Source: Marivita geojedonensis
GTDB taxonomy: Bacteria > Pseudomonadota > Alphaproteobacteria > Rhodobacterales > Rhodobacteraceae
Assembly (NCBI RefSeq): GCF_002115805.1
Contig: NZ_JFKC01000001.1
Location: 558,001 to 622,000, forward strand
Length of the DNA: 64,000 nucleotides
Reading direction: 5' to 3'
Shown: positions 45,095 to 54,280 of the stretch, in pieces
Numbering within the stretch: the stretch's first letter is position 1
Layout: every line of letters starts with the position of its first letter
Notes under the pieces: generated by a model
What the model was told of the DNA's origin: nothing
What the model saw: only the letters and a program-made list of their open reading frames with translations
The model's database searches: none
Program-made: the position numbers and the translations under genes

Positions 45095-46063
45095 TCAGGC
45101 GCGAAAATCCTCCTGATGATCGAGGAACCAGCGGTAAGTCTCCCGAATTCCGTTTTCCAAGGGGATCTGGGCGGTCCAGCCCATATTGCTGAGCCGCGAA
45201 ACATCCATCAGTTTGCGAGGCGTCCCATCCGGTTTTGATGGATCCGTCAGAATCTGGCCCGTGAAGCCGGTGACGTTGGCCACAAGTTTCGCTAGCTCAA
45301 GGATCGACACATCGGTTCCGGATCCAACATTGATATGGCTGAGCATGGGCTCCGTGTTGGCTTGGTAGGTCGATTTGTCGAGATCCAGAACAAAGAGGCT
45401 TGCCTCGGCCATGTCATCGACATGGAGAAATTCACGGCGGGGTGATCCTGTGCCCCAAATGGTCACGCTGTCGCGACCCTCTTCCTTTGCCTCATGAAAT
45501 CGACGGATCAAAGCGGGCAGAACATGAGAGTTCTCGGGATGGAAATTGTCGCCCGGACCGTAAAGATTGGTCGGCATGACCGAACGGTAGTCCGTTCCAT
45601 ATTGCCGGTTGTAGCTTTCACAGAGCTTGATCCCGGCAATCTTGGCGATGGCATAGGGTTCATTGGTAGGCTCCAACGTCCCGGTCAGAAGCGCCTGCTC
45701 GGCCATCGGCTGATCTGCATGTTTGGGGTAAATACAGGACGAACCCAATTGCAGAAGACGTATCACGCCCGCAGCATAGGCTTCATGGATGACGTTACAC
45801 TCCATCATCAGATTTTCGTAAATGAACTCGGCAGGGTAGGTGTTGTTGGCGTGAATGCCGCCCACCTTGGCGGCTGCCAGAATGACAACATCCGGACGTT
45901 GGGCCTTCAGGAAGGCGCGCACCTGCGATTGATCGGTCAGATCAAGCTCGGAATGGGTGCGGGTGATGATCGTTAGATCTTCGCCGGACGCTTTGCGCGC
46001 TTCCAATCGACGCAGGATTGCCCCTCCCACCATGCCCCGATGTCCGGCAAGATAGATTTTCAT
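45095..46063 (-). CDS. fcl: GDP-L-fucose synthase
   Basis: A 322-residue extended SDR epimerase-reductase making GDP-L-fucose from GDP-4-keto-6-deoxymannose. It has the Rossmann motif GHRGMVGG (about 8-15), [19 protein letters not shown], and catalytic Tyr-Lys in [16 protein letters not shown] 46063 (MKIYLAG) gives the family length; the frame open to 46198 overlaps gmd and is not homologous. It sits 5 bp after gmd and supplies the donor for the fucosyltransferase at 61692. Confidence 0.95.
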   Translation of the reverse strand: MKIYLAGHRGMVGGAILRRLEARKASGEDLTIITRTHSELDLTDQSQVRAFLKAQRPDVVILAAAKVGGIHANNTYPAEFIYENLMMECNVIHEAYAAGVIRLLQLGSSCIYPKHADQPMAEQALLTGTLEPTNEPYAIAKIAGIKLCESYNRQYGTDYRSVMPTNLYGPGDNFHPENSHVLPALIRRFHEAKEEGRDSVTIWGTGSPRREFLHVDDMAEASLFVLDLDKSTYQANTEPMLSHINVGSGTDVSILELAKLVANVTGFTGQILTDPSKPDGTPRKLMDVSRLSNMGWTAQIPLENGIRETYRWFLDHQEDFRA

Positions 46064-46068
46064 GGGCG

Positions 46069-47193
46069 TCACCCGTTTTCCAGGCTGACTGGAATGTCGT
46101 GCCCATGTGCCTTGAGAAACGCATGTCGCTGCGCAATCTTCAGGTCTTCGGCGACCATCTCGGCACACATTTCCTGCGTTGTAATCTCGGGCTCCCAACC
46201 CAACGCGGCCTTGGCTTTGGACGGGTCCCCAAGGAGTGTTTCGACTTCCGCCGGACGGAAATACCTCGGATCAATCCGCATGATCACATCCCCGGGTTTC
46301 ACGGACGGAGACTTGTCGCTTGTCACCGAGACCACAGTCGCAATCTCATCGACCCCATCCCCAGAGAATTCCAGGGTGATGCCAAGCTCTTTCGCGCTCC
46401 ATGTGATGAATTGGCGAACCGAGTATTGCTGTCCTGTCGCGATCACAAAGTCCTCGGGCGCGTCCTGCTGCAGCATCATCCACTGCATGCGGACATAGTC
46501 TTTGGCGTGCCCCCAATCACGCAGAGCATCGATATTGCCCATGTAGAGGCAGTCCTCCAAACCCTGCGCAATATTGGCGAGGCCTCTGGTGATCTTTCGG
46601 GTGACAAATGTCTCTCCCCGCCGCGGACTCTCGTGATTGAAGAGAATGCCATTGCAGGCATACATGCCATAGGCTTCGCGATAGTTTACCGTGATCCAGA
46701 AGGAATAGAGTTTCGCAACAGCGTATGGGCTACGCGGATAGAACGGCGTGGTTTCTTTCTGGGGCGTTTCCTGCACAAGCCCGTAGAGTTCCGACGTTGA
46801 GGCCTGGTAGAAACGCGTTTTGCGTTCAAGTCCCAAAAACCGGATGGCCTCCAAAAGGCGCAGCGTCCCGATCCCATCAACATCGGCGGTGTATTCAGGG
46901 GCCTCGAAACTCACGGCGACATGGCTCTGCGCGCCAAGGTTATAGACCTCGTCCGGCTCCGTTTCCTGCAGGATCCGGGTGAGGTTCGAGGTGTCCGTCA
47001 GATCACCATAGTGCAGCTTGAACTTTGGATTTGTCTCGTGCGGATCCTGATAAATGTGATCGATCCGCTGTGTGTTGAACGACGAGGCGCGGCGCTTGAT
47101 GCCATGTACCTCGTATCCTTTATCCAGAAGGAATTCGGCAAGATAAGACCCGTCCTGCCCCGTCACGCCAGTGATCAATGCCCGTTTGCTCAT
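46069..47193 (-). CDS. gmd: GDP-mannose 4,6-dehydratase
   Basis: A 374-residue enzyme converting GDP-D-mannose to GDP-4-keto-6-deoxy-D-mannose. It has [16 protein letters not shown] (8-23), the [18 protein letters not shown] signature, [13 protein letters not shown], and catalytic Tyr in [20 protein letters not shown]. It is upstream of and coupled to fcl, completing the two-step GDP-L-fucose pathway; no GDP-mannose synthesis gene is in the window. Confidence 0.96.
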   Translation of the reverse strand: MSKRALITGVTGQDGSYLAEFLLDKGYEVHGIKRRASSFNTQRIDHIYQDPHETNPKFKLHYGDLTDTSNLTRILQETEPDEVYNLGAQSHVAVSFEAPEYTADVDGIGTLRLLEAIRFLGLERKTRFYQASTSELYGLVQETPQKETTPFYPRSPYAVAKLYSFWITVNYREAYGMYACNGILFNHESPRRGETFVTRKITRGLANIAQGLEDCLYMGNIDALRDWGHAKDYVRMQWMMLQQDAPEDFVIATGQQYSVRQFITWSAKELGITLEFSGDGVDEIATVVSVTSDKSPSVKPGDVIMRIDPRYFRPAEVETLLGDPSKAKAALGWEPEITTQEMCAEMVAEDLKIAQRHAFLKAHGHDIPVSLENG

Positions 47194-47208
47194 CGGTCTC
47201 TGTCTACC

Positions 47209-47949
47209 TCAAAAGAACTGTTGGATTTTGGAGAGATTTTTCCGGGCCAAGGTGCCCAGGCCCCCGACCCCGTTGCTCCGGATCGCACGGTAGTCTTCCC
47301 GACTTTTCCGGAGGATCTTGCCCAGGGATTTGTTGCTTTCACCACCTACCCGCATTTTGACCATGACGTCCGGGATGTATCCCAGCTTGATCTGCCCTTT
47401 TCCCAGATATCGCAGCATGGCGTCGTAGTCTGCGGCAATCCGGTAAGATGTGTCGTAAAGGCCATACCTGTCAAAGACATCGCGCCTCAGATACACGGTG
47501 GGGTGCGGTGGCATCCATCCTTTGGACAGGCGGTCTTGACTGTATGGGCCTGAGCGCCATCGGCGGATGATACGGCTCGTGTCGTCTGCCGCAACATAGT
47601 CGAGATCGCCGTAAACGCCATCGAGATCCGGATTCGAAAGAGCCTCCGCCACAGCTGTCAGGACGTCAGTATGCGCGAACAAATCATCCGAATGCATAAG
47701 CCCGATGACGTCACCCTGCGCACGGCGAATGCCGCGGTTGATTGCATCATAGATGCCGTCATCCGGCTCGGAGGTAAGGCGCATCCTGTCGTTGGATATT
47801 TCGGCAATCAGGTCGACCGTTCCATCGGTGGAGCCACCATCTTGAATGACGTGCTCGACCTGAGCATAATTTTGTGAGGACACACTGCCGAGCGCCTGCG
47901 CAATGGTGGCCCGGCGGTTATAGACTGCGGTGACAACGGAGATTTTCAA
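47209..47949 (-). CDS. family 2 glycosyltransferase (WcaA/WcaE-like)
   Basis: A 246-residue GT-A fold transferase: SVVTAVYNRRATIAQALGSV at the N terminus, IQDGGSTDGTVDLI, then the metal-binding region LMHSDDLFAHTDVL and a C-terminal WMPPHPTVYLRRDVFDRYGL typical of this group. The frame opens with TTG (47949) because no ATG is available at the conserved start, and no clear ribosome site precedes it. It lies 15 bp before gmd, same strand. Confidence 0.87.
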   Translation of the reverse strand: MKISVVTAVYNRRATIAQALGSVSSQNYAQVEHVIQDGGSTDGTVDLIAEISNDRMRLTSEPDDGIYDAINRGIRRAQGDVIGLMHSDDLFAHTDVLTAVAEALSNPDLDGVYGDLDYVAADDTSRIIRRWRSGPYSQDRLSKGWMPPHPTVYLRRDVFDRYGLYDTSYRIAADYDAMLRYLGKGQIKLGYIPDVMVKMRVGGESNKSLGKILRKSREDYRAIRSNGVGGLGTLARKNLSKIQQFF

Positions 47950-48652
47950 AGGGGAAATTGGTTTGGCTGGGATTTGGTCAGATCAGGGATGAAGCCGTGA
48001 CGTTAGTGCAGATACCAGGTCGTTTGAAGCCCATAATGGGGTAGAGATTGGCACTGAAGGCCATAGTATTTTGCCGGTCGCCCGTCCCTCATGAAGGAAA
48101 GGAATATCCTAATAACGCCCACTATCAGGTATTTGGACCATCTCACATCCTCTTTGACCACAACCCCGAAAAGAATTGATATTTCAGCGCTTTAAGCTCT
48201 AACCTTTCAACATCGCCAAATTCAACCTATGATTGATTTCTGGCTTTGTTTCGGGACATCGCCCTTTGCACACGGATTATGCATACCGCTCTTCACCAAT
48301 GATATTTTGCGCCAATCTGGATAGAATCTGACAGTGCATTTGCAAAAGAGCCTTTAAAAATACTGACCTTGAGCACAGGATAATTTGGAGTACAGGTCAA
48401 GCCGAATGATCCGAGACGCCAGACGTTTGTTTCGCAGAGCCCTCTGTGCCTTGAACGTGCACAGCTGGAGGGACAGTTCCAGCATGCCCGAAGAGGTTTG
48501 CCAGTACTGCTACAAACGGCGCGGAAAAACCGTCTAGCGTCGCGTGTTTGAGACATTTCCGCTCTCTCGCACTTGCTGGACCGTGCTTGTTCTGATTTCC
48601 AGGGCAATGTCATGTCGACATATCCTGTGTTTGTTTTGGGACTTGAGAGGTT
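47950..48652. other. 703-bp region without a supported gene
   Basis: AT-richer than the flanking genes. It should contain the promoter for the glycosyltransferase-gmd-fcl unit. One minus-strand frame (48293-48613) has no recognisable features. It also marks the left edge of the insertion carrying the recombinase. Confidence 0.5.
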
Positions 48653-49216
48653 TCATGCCGCCATCCGCGCTTGGTCCCGTACCGCAACCCAGGACTGCAG
48701 AGCTTTGCGACGCTGCGCGCGAGCTTCCCGCACATAGCGCTGCAACAGGCGGTGCCGCTTGCCACCCCGAGCCGTCTCTTCGACCTCAACCTTGGCAATA
48801 CGCGTAAGCAGGCTTAGTGCCTCGCGCCGCTGGCGCTTGGTACAGGGCTCAACAGCAAGCTCATCGAGGATCATGTCCCGCAGCTCCTTGAACTCAGTCA
48901 GGACATCGGATGGCCGTTCGCGACCTGACTCGAAGTCCTTGAGCGCCTGCTCAGCGCGCACCAGACCCGCTTCGGCCTGTGCCAGTATCAGGGCTTGAAC
49001 GCCAAGATCGTCATCGGGCATCAAATCCTGCGCTTGCAGATCGGGTTGGTTCAGAATGACCGCCAACCAGGAGGCAACAGACGTCGGATCGAGCCGGCCT
49101 GTGACGCCATGCCGACGGGCGTTCTGCGCGACCACGGCTTTCCCGCGCTCCGATCTTGGCCCCGTACTCTTCTGCGCATTGACCCGATTGCGGGCGGTTT
49201 GGTCTCGGTGGGTCAT
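48653..49216 (-). CDS. conserved hypothetical, STGPRSERGKAVVAQNARRHG type
   Basis: A 187-residue basic protein. Its N terminus AQKSTGPRSERGKAVVAQNA is a motif I recognise from a widespread uncharacterised family often found beside mobile genes. The rest is helical and rich in Arg, Glu and Ala. It overlaps the upstream gene by four bases, so the two are a coupled pair. Function unknown. Confidence 0.72.
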   Translation of the reverse strand: MTHRDQTARNRVNAQKSTGPRSERGKAVVAQNARRHGVTGRLDPTSVASWLAVILNQPDLQAQDLMPDDDLGVQALILAQAEAGLVRAEQALKDFESGRERPSDVLTEFKELRDMILDELAVEPCTKRQRREALSLLTRIAKVEVEETARGGKRHRLLQRYVREARAQRRKALQSWVAVRDQARMAA

Positions 49217-49863
49217 CCCTCGATCACCGTTCCTTCGACGGGGCGCGCATTTTGGAGAAGATCGTAGTCCCGTCTCACTTCACGGCGACGGCGCTCAAGA
49301 TCCGGCAACTTCTCCTCGTGATATTTGACAGATGCTCCGTAGGAGCGATGCGCCTCGCCCAACAATGCCAACGGATCGAGCCCGAGCTTGGCAATCTCAC
49401 CATATGCGGTTTCCTGTTCGCCGGGATCGCCGGACAGACACATCTTCCAGAGATGCTCTGCATGTTTGTCTGCCGGAGCGGGATCGAACTCGTAAGGTTC
49501 GTCCCAGTCATCTCTCTCCCCGCCCTCCTCGATGAATTTATCATATTCAACATCCATCTCGGAGTTGTAGAGGTCCTCATAGTAAGAGCGCAGAGCGTCT
49601 CGAATGGCCGTTTGAATATGACGGCGCAAACCTGCGTCGCGCATACGGCGGTGCTGCAGCAGCTCCCATTCGATGGCGATGAGGTTTTCGGCAATGACAC
49701 ATTCGTACGGCGTAAGTGGCGCCAGCGAGCGCATCATGCCGTCGTGAAAGCTTTGGAAAGAGCCGGGATCCTCTCCAACGATGGGATCTCTTGCGGGCAG
49801 CATGTCGGCAAAACTCGAAAGGTTGAACCGATTTGGATCGGGAAGCGAAAGGTCTTGTGCCAT
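49213..49863 (-). CDS. hypothetical protein coupled to the preceding family
   Basis: A 216-residue acidic, mostly helical protein (MAQDLSLPDPNRFNLSSF...). Visible features are an aromatic/acidic middle (YYEDLYNSEMDVEYDKF) and a C-terminal helix with many Arg and Glu. No signal, membrane segment or known motif. Its stop overlaps the start of the 187-residue gene, suggesting the two products act together. Function unknown. Confidence 0.68.
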   Translation of the reverse strand: MAQDLSLPDPNRFNLSSFADMLPARDPIVGEDPGSFQSFHDGMMRSLAPLTPYECVIAENLIAIEWELLQHRRMRDAGLRRHIQTAIRDALRSYYEDLYNSEMDVEYDKFIEEGGERDDWDEPYEFDPAPADKHAEHLWKMCLSGDPGEQETAYGEIAKLGLDPLALLGEAHRSYGASVKYHEEKLPDLERRRREVRRDYDLLQNARPVEGTVIEG

Positions 49864-50121
49864 TGTGCACTCCTTCTGGGCTGTGTGGCCCCTTGTGCGC
49901 GTCCCCCCATGCGCTCGCGAATCTAGTCGTTCCCCTTTTGTTTCACCATATATTGAGACGCCCGTTCACGCAACCACCAGGCATGGTGGTGCGCTTACGA
50001 CCCCGCAGGGTGTTTCCGCGCCGCTCCCGAACTGTAGGCCCATGGTGTCGGCTCAAGATCGATTGAAATCATGTGTCGTCCGGCAGGTTCTTGATGCTGG
50101 TGAGCATTGACCAAACACGGA

Positions 50122-50370
50122 TCATGTTTTCGGCGATCCGATCCGGATGCCAGGACGATCATCAGGGGCGCCAATGAACTCAATGCCTGCGTTTTCAAAA
50201 TGGGTTCTTAGAAGTTGCAGGTGTCCCTTTCGAGACTTCGGTATCCCCTGAGACGCTTCGTATCTCTTTAGTGTGGCGGAGCCGATACCCGTACTTTCGG
50301 CAATTTCTTTGATACTCCAGCCAAGCGCAGCACGAGCAGCTTTGATCTGTTCCGCTGTTATGTCCTGCAC
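50122..50370 (-). CDS. small XRE-family regulator
   Basis: An 82-residue helix-turn-helix protein: ITAEQIKAARAALGWSIKEI then AESTGIGSATLKRYEASQG is a clear Cro/CI-type domain, followed by LRTHFENAGIEFIGA. I choose GTG 50370, with AAGGA upstream; the frame stays open to 50472 but would overlap the recombinase gene. It is divergent from the recombinase across 35 bp, the layout of a repressor controlling an integrase. Confidence 0.75.
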   Translation of the reverse strand: MQDITAEQIKAARAALGWSIKEIAESTGIGSATLKRYEASQGIPKSRKGHLQLLRTHFENAGIEFIGAPDDRPGIRIGSPKT

Positions 50371-50405
50371 TTGAATTATGATCCTTTTGGTATCATATTG
50401 GATGA

Positions 50406-51311
50406 ATGAATAATCCGGCCAAACCAGATTGGCGCTCTGCCTTTCTACGCCTCGAAGGGGCCTATGCGCCATTGACGATGCGCGCGTACCGCGCGGATGT
50501 CGAGGCCTTTGAAACCTGGTGCTTTGACACCGGGATACCCGGTCCTTTCCCGGCGACCGTCGATATGTTGTGCAGGTTCATCGACGACCAAGCCGAAATG
50601 AAAGCGCATTCGACAATCAAACGCCGTCTCTGTGCCATTCGACTGGTTCACCGCCTCCTTGATCAGCCTGATCCAACCGGACATCCGGACGTCCAACTCG
50701 CAGTCCGTCGGGTGCGTCGAAAAAAAGCGGCGCGCCCGAAACAGGCGAAGGGTCTTACCAAAGCGTATCTTGAGCGGTTTCTCGATGCTCAACCCGATAC
50801 ACCGTGGGGATTGCGAAACCGCGCGATGCTGTCCTTGGGATACGAATTGCTGACCCGTCGATCCGAGCTGGTTGCATTGAGAACGGATGATCTTGAGTTG
50901 CGGTCAGACGGGACGTTTCGCGTTTTGATCCGGCGCAGCAAAATGGATCAGGAGGGATTGGGACGCATATCCTTCACGTCTCGCAAGACCGCTCGCCTGG
51001 TCCAGGATTGGTTGGAGTGGCGCGGCGCGAAGATCATCCCTCTCTTCTGCCCAATTTACCAATGCAAACCGATCAACCGAGCTCTTGAAGCCACCATTGT
51101 CAAAAGCATTGTGAAAAATGCAGCGCGAAACGCGGGTCTCGATCCTGCAGACATTGATGCCTTCAGTGGACACTCAATGCGGGTCGGAGCCGCTCAGGAC
51201 CTCCTTCAGAGAGGTGTTGATACAGCTGCCATCATGCGTGCGGGAGGCTGGAAATCCGTCAACATCCTTGCCCGCTATCTGGAAAAGGCGGAGCACAACG
51301 TTTGGGAATAA
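50406..51311 (+). CDS. tyrosine recombinase / integrase
   Basis: A 301-residue phage-type integrase. The N-terminal SAM-like domain (YAPLTMRAYRADVEAFETW) precedes the catalytic domain with Arg in LTRRSELVAL, Lys in LIRRSKMDQEG, the HxxR box GHSMRVGAAQDLL, Trp in AGGWKS and the nucleophile Tyr in LARYLEKAEHN. All catalytic residues are present, so it may be active. No tRNA or clear att repeat was found near it. Confidence 0.92.
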   Translation: MNNPAKPDWRSAFLRLEGAYAPLTMRAYRADVEAFETWCFDTGIPGPFPATVDMLCRFIDDQAEMKAHSTIKRRLCAIRLVHRLLDQPDPTGHPDVQLAVRRVRRKKAARPKQAKGLTKAYLERFLDAQPDTPWGLRNRAMLSLGYELLTRRSELVALRTDDLELRSDGTFRVLIRRSKMDQEGLGRISFTSRKTARLVQDWLEWRGAKIIPLFCPIYQCKPINRALEATIVKSIVKNAARNAGLDPADIDAFSGHSMRVGAAQDLLQRGVDTAAIMRAGGWKSVNILARYLEKAEHNVWE

Positions 51312-51329
51312 GTGTATGAGCCGCAGCAC

Positions 51330-52127
51330 TCAGCAACTGCGTGGCATCACCTCGGTTGTCCGACCCGTGACGCGATAGACCACCAGCCCAATCCACTCTT
51401 TGGCCGCGACATTGAGAAGCTTCAAATTTGCGGCGAAAGACCAACCAAGCCCGGGCCGGTCGGCAGCGCGATAATCCACCGGATACGGGACAATGTTCCG
51501 CCAACCCGCGGCACAGAACGCGCCAACACTGCGCGGCATGTGAAACGCAGATGTGACCAAAACCCAAGGTCCTGCCGTGATGTCATCGACTAGAGCCCGT
51601 GTCAGAGAGGCGTTTTCAGCCGTATTGCGAGCTTTTGGCTCCAGCACGACCCGCTCTCTGGAAACCCCGAACGCATCAAAGAGGGTTTGTGCGCCGTCTG
51701 CCCCCGAAACGCTCTGATCTATTAAACTAGCACTCCCGCCAGTGAAAATGAGCTTCGCGTCGCCATGTTGTTTTGCAAGCGCCGCCCCGAGAAGAAGCCG
51801 TTCGCCGGCATCGTTCAACTCTGGCAAGCCAGAAACAGCTGACATGCGTGCGTCTTCACCGCCCCCAAGGACAATGATCGCAGCCGGATATGAGATATCC
51901 GGCGCCGCGGGAAACCGGACCTCCAGAGGACGAATGAGAATTGCCCCAATTGGAACAATCCCAATGATGAGAACGAGACTGAGCGCGCACAAAACAAACC
52001 TGCGCGCGACCAGAAACGACTGACGGTGAAGCCCCCATAGGGTCAGACCGAGCAGCACGGTGAGCCAGCTTTCCGGCTGAATAAGCAGCCAGACAAGCTT
52101 GGACAAAACGAAGAAAAGGCTGTCCAT
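51330..52127 (-). CDS. YdcF/ElyC-like DUF218 membrane protein
   Basis: A 265-residue protein with two N-terminal membrane helices and a DUF218 domain: IIVLGGGEDARMS, LIFTGGSASL, EPKARNTAENASLTRALVDD and VLVTSAFHMPRSVGAFCAAGW. ElyC/SanA relatives act in envelope carbon and peptidoglycan metabolism; in polysaccharide loci the role is unclear. It is convergent with the recombinase, 18 bp apart. Confidence 0.88.
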   Translation of the reverse strand: MDSLFFVLSKLVWLLIQPESWLTVLLGLTLWGLHRQSFLVARRFVLCALSLVLIIGIVPIGAILIRPLEVRFPAAPDISYPAAIIVLGGGEDARMSAVSGLPELNDAGERLLLGAALAKQHGDAKLIFTGGSASLIDQSVSGADGAQTLFDAFGVSRERVVLEPKARNTAENASLTRALVDDITAGPWVLVTSAFHMPRSVGAFCAAGWRNIVPYPVDYRAADRPGLGWSFAANLKLLNVAAKEWIGLVVYRVTGRTTEVMPRSC

Positions 52128-52252
52128 CAGCCAAGATCAAATCGCTTGAACTTCTGTTGGTGTGCACATCTCAAAGAGAACGGGACGCCCTCCATACGCA
52201 GCCAAACCAGCTACGCGCTGCTTGAGTCTTCAACCCGAGCCGTGCAGCGCCT

Positions 52253-52482
52253 TCAAGACGAGACGGATTTATTTTCGCAGAACCCGATCCGACCCACACT
52301 CTCATACGCGACAAAGCCTGCGTCCCGCGCCACGTCGGCGCTGTAGATGTTACGCAGGTCGGCCATGGCGGGCCGCGACATGCTGGATGCGATCTTGTCG
52401 AGGTCCAGCGCGCGGAACTCGTTCCACTCTGTCAGCAGCACGATCAGGTCCGGATCGTCGCAATCCGCGTAGCTCCGCCCGT
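52253..52482 (-). pseudogene. 3' remnant of UDP-glucose 6-dehydrogenase
   Basis: The frame reads SYADCDDPDLIVLLTEWNEF, RALDLDKIASSM, then DLRNIYSADVARDAGF, which are the last 65-70 residues of a UDP-glucose dehydrogenase (the TEWxEFRALD and DLRNIY motifs). The N-terminal 85% is absent: the fragment begins immediately after the stop of the UDP-glucuronate decarboxylase gene. It probably derives from an ugd-uxs neighbourhood damaged by recombination. Confidence 0.8.
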
Positions 52483-53454
52483 CTACACTTCAACGAGTTC
52501 CGGCAAACGCTTTTTGAAATATTCGATTGTCCGCGTAAGGCCTTCTTCCAACTCAATTGTTGGCTCCCAAGACAGCGCCTCCCGCGCTTTCGTGATGTCC
52601 GGCTGACGCTGTTTGGGATCATCAGCCGGCAAAGGCATCTGAACCAATTCCGATTTTGAACCCGTTAGTTGGATTGTCTTTTCAGCAAGCTCCCGAATGG
52701 TGAACTCGCCGGGATTGCCGATATTGATGGGCCCAGTGACAGAGTTGTCGGTCTCCATCATTCGCAGAAAACCCTCGACGAGATCGTCGACATAGCAGAA
52801 GCTTCGTGTCTGCTGCCCATCCCCAAAAATCGTGATCGGCTCTCCCCGCAAGGCCTGGACGATGAAGTTCGAAACCACGCGGCCATCCGCATGATGCATG
52901 CGCGGGCCATAGGTGTTGAAGATGCGGACAACCTTGATGTCGAGATTGTGCTGGCGCCAATAGTCGAAAAACAACGTCTCAGCGCAGCGTTTGCCTTCAT
53001 CATAGCACGACCGCGGCCCGATCGGATTAACATTGCCCCAGTAGTCTTCGGGCTGTGGGTGGACCGACGGATCCCCGTAAACCTCGCTTGTTGAGGCTTG
53101 GAAGATCCTGCAGCGCAGTCGCTTGGCAAGACCCAGCATGTTGATGGCGCCATGCACAGACGTCTTAGTGGTCTGGACCGGGTCGTGTTGGTAGTGAATT
53201 GGAGAGGCCGGACAGGCGAGATTGTAGATCTCGTCGACTTCGACATACAGCGGGAAGGTCACGTCATGGCGCATGAATTCGAAATGTGGGTGTCCATGCA
53301 GGTGCTCGATATTGCGTTTTGTCCCCGTAAAAAGGTTATCAGCACAGATCACCTCGTGCCCTTGATCGAGAAGCCGATCAATCAAATGGGACCCGAGAAA
53401 CCCGGCTCCACCCGTTACAAGAATGCGTTTGCGGCTGTCATAAAGTCGCGTCAC
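52483..53454 (-). CDS. UDP-glucuronate decarboxylase (UDP-xylose synthase)
   Basis: A 323-residue extended SDR converting UDP-glucuronate to UDP-xylose. Motifs: [37 protein letters not shown], and catalytic [16 protein letters not shown] 53454 has GGAG six bases upstream; a TTG four codons earlier is less well placed. Its substrate needs UDP-glucose dehydrogenase, of which only a remnant lies next door, so a copy elsewhere must supply UDP-glucuronate. Confidence 0.92.
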   Translation of the reverse strand: MTRLYDSRKRILVTGGAGFLGSHLIDRLLDQGHEVICADNLFTGTKRNIEHLHGHPHFEFMRHDVTFPLYVEVDEIYNLACPASPIHYQHDPVQTTKTSVHGAINMLGLAKRLRCRIFQASTSEVYGDPSVHPQPEDYWGNVNPIGPRSCYDEGKRCAETLFFDYWRQHNLDIKVVRIFNTYGPRMHHADGRVVSNFIVQALRGEPITIFGDGQQTRSFCYVDDLVEGFLRMMETDNSVTGPINIGNPGEFTIRELAEKTIQLTGSKSELVQMPLPADDPKQRQPDITKAREALSWEPTIELEEGLTRTIEYFKKRLPELVEV

Positions 53455-53781
53455 TGATTGCTCCAATTTTGGTGAAGTTTAAGCTTGGTTTCCGGGTTGC
53501 TCACGAACAAGCGATCGTATCGTGCAAAAGTATCACGCCTCGTGGGCTGGGGAGTGAAACCCTTCGCTCCCATCAAAGACGCCTCGTTTCACCATATAAG
53601 CGAATAGGCAGTCGAAGGCTGAAAGTTATAACTTGAAAATTGGGCGCGAAACTTCGAGAGCCAAACAACGAGCGGCAACAGCGAAGGGCCGCTTCTGACA
53701 ACCTGTTTGCGAAATTCGCGCGCGCAAGCCATACAAAACGCCTCAGTTCGCCAATCTCTTTCGAATGTACGGGTGCCTCAT
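53455..53781. other. 327-bp divergent intergenic region
   Basis: Lies between the UDP-xylose synthase (minus) and the WcaF-like gene (plus). No gene or clear regulatory motif is seen. Confidence 0.5.
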
Positions 53782-54276
53782 ATGCAGCAGCGGAAAATTG
53801 TTCGGTTGGATCTTGCATCGTTCAAGAAACCCTCGATAGACGGCAACCCGACACTACCCCTCCGCGCTCTCTGGTATCTCATAAACACAGTAATCTTCCG
53901 CAGTAGCCTGCTCGGCCTGATGCCTTCTCCATCCAAGACGGCTGTGCTCAGGATGTTCGGCGCGAAGGTCGGCAACGGCGTCGTAATCAAGCCTAGGGTC
54001 AATATTAAGTCCCCGTGGTTTCTCGAGATTGGCGATCATGTTTGGATCGGTGAACAGGTCTGGATCGACAATCACACGACGGTCCGCATCGGCCCAAATA
54101 CCTGCATAAGCCAGGGTGTATATCTCTTCACCGGCAATCACGACTGGAATGATCCGGCATTCGCCTTCTTCTGCACGCCGATTGAAATTGGAGAAAGTGT
54201 CTGGATTACTGCGTTTTGCCAGATTCCTCCAGGCAGTGCTATCCCGGATCAAACCGTAGTACTCGACAAGGAGTGA
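53782..54276 (+). CDS. WcaF-like acetyltransferase, C-terminally truncated
   Basis: A 164-residue left-handed beta-helix acyltransferase of the colanic-acid WcaF group: LRMFGAKVGNGVVIKPRVNI, DHVWIGEQVWIDNH and FTGNHDWNDPAFAFFCTPI. Compared with relatives of about 180-200 residues the protein ends abruptly at IPDQTVVLDKE, without the usual GAVVTKD and AGNPA turns. It is the only plus-strand gene in this half of the locus, and its stop is 4 bp from the convergent glycosyltransferase. It may be inactive. Confidence 0.8.
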   Translation: MQQRKIVRLDLASFKKPSIDGNPTLPLRALWYLINTVIFRSSLLGLMPSPSKTAVLRMFGAKVGNGVVIKPRVNIKSPWFLEIGDHVWIGEQVWIDNHTTVRIGPNTCISQGVYLFTGNHDWNDPAFAFFCTPIEIGESVWITAFCQIPPGSAIPDQTVVLDKE

Positions 54277-54280
54277 TGGC

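Noticed and set aside
48293-48613. Minus-strand frame in the 703-bp gap
   Set aside because: No ribosome site, no motif, and composition typical of a chance frame.
49864-51329. tRNA attachment site for the integrase
   Set aside because: Searched by eye for tRNA-like sequence and GGTTCGA arms near both ends and for direct repeats; none found.
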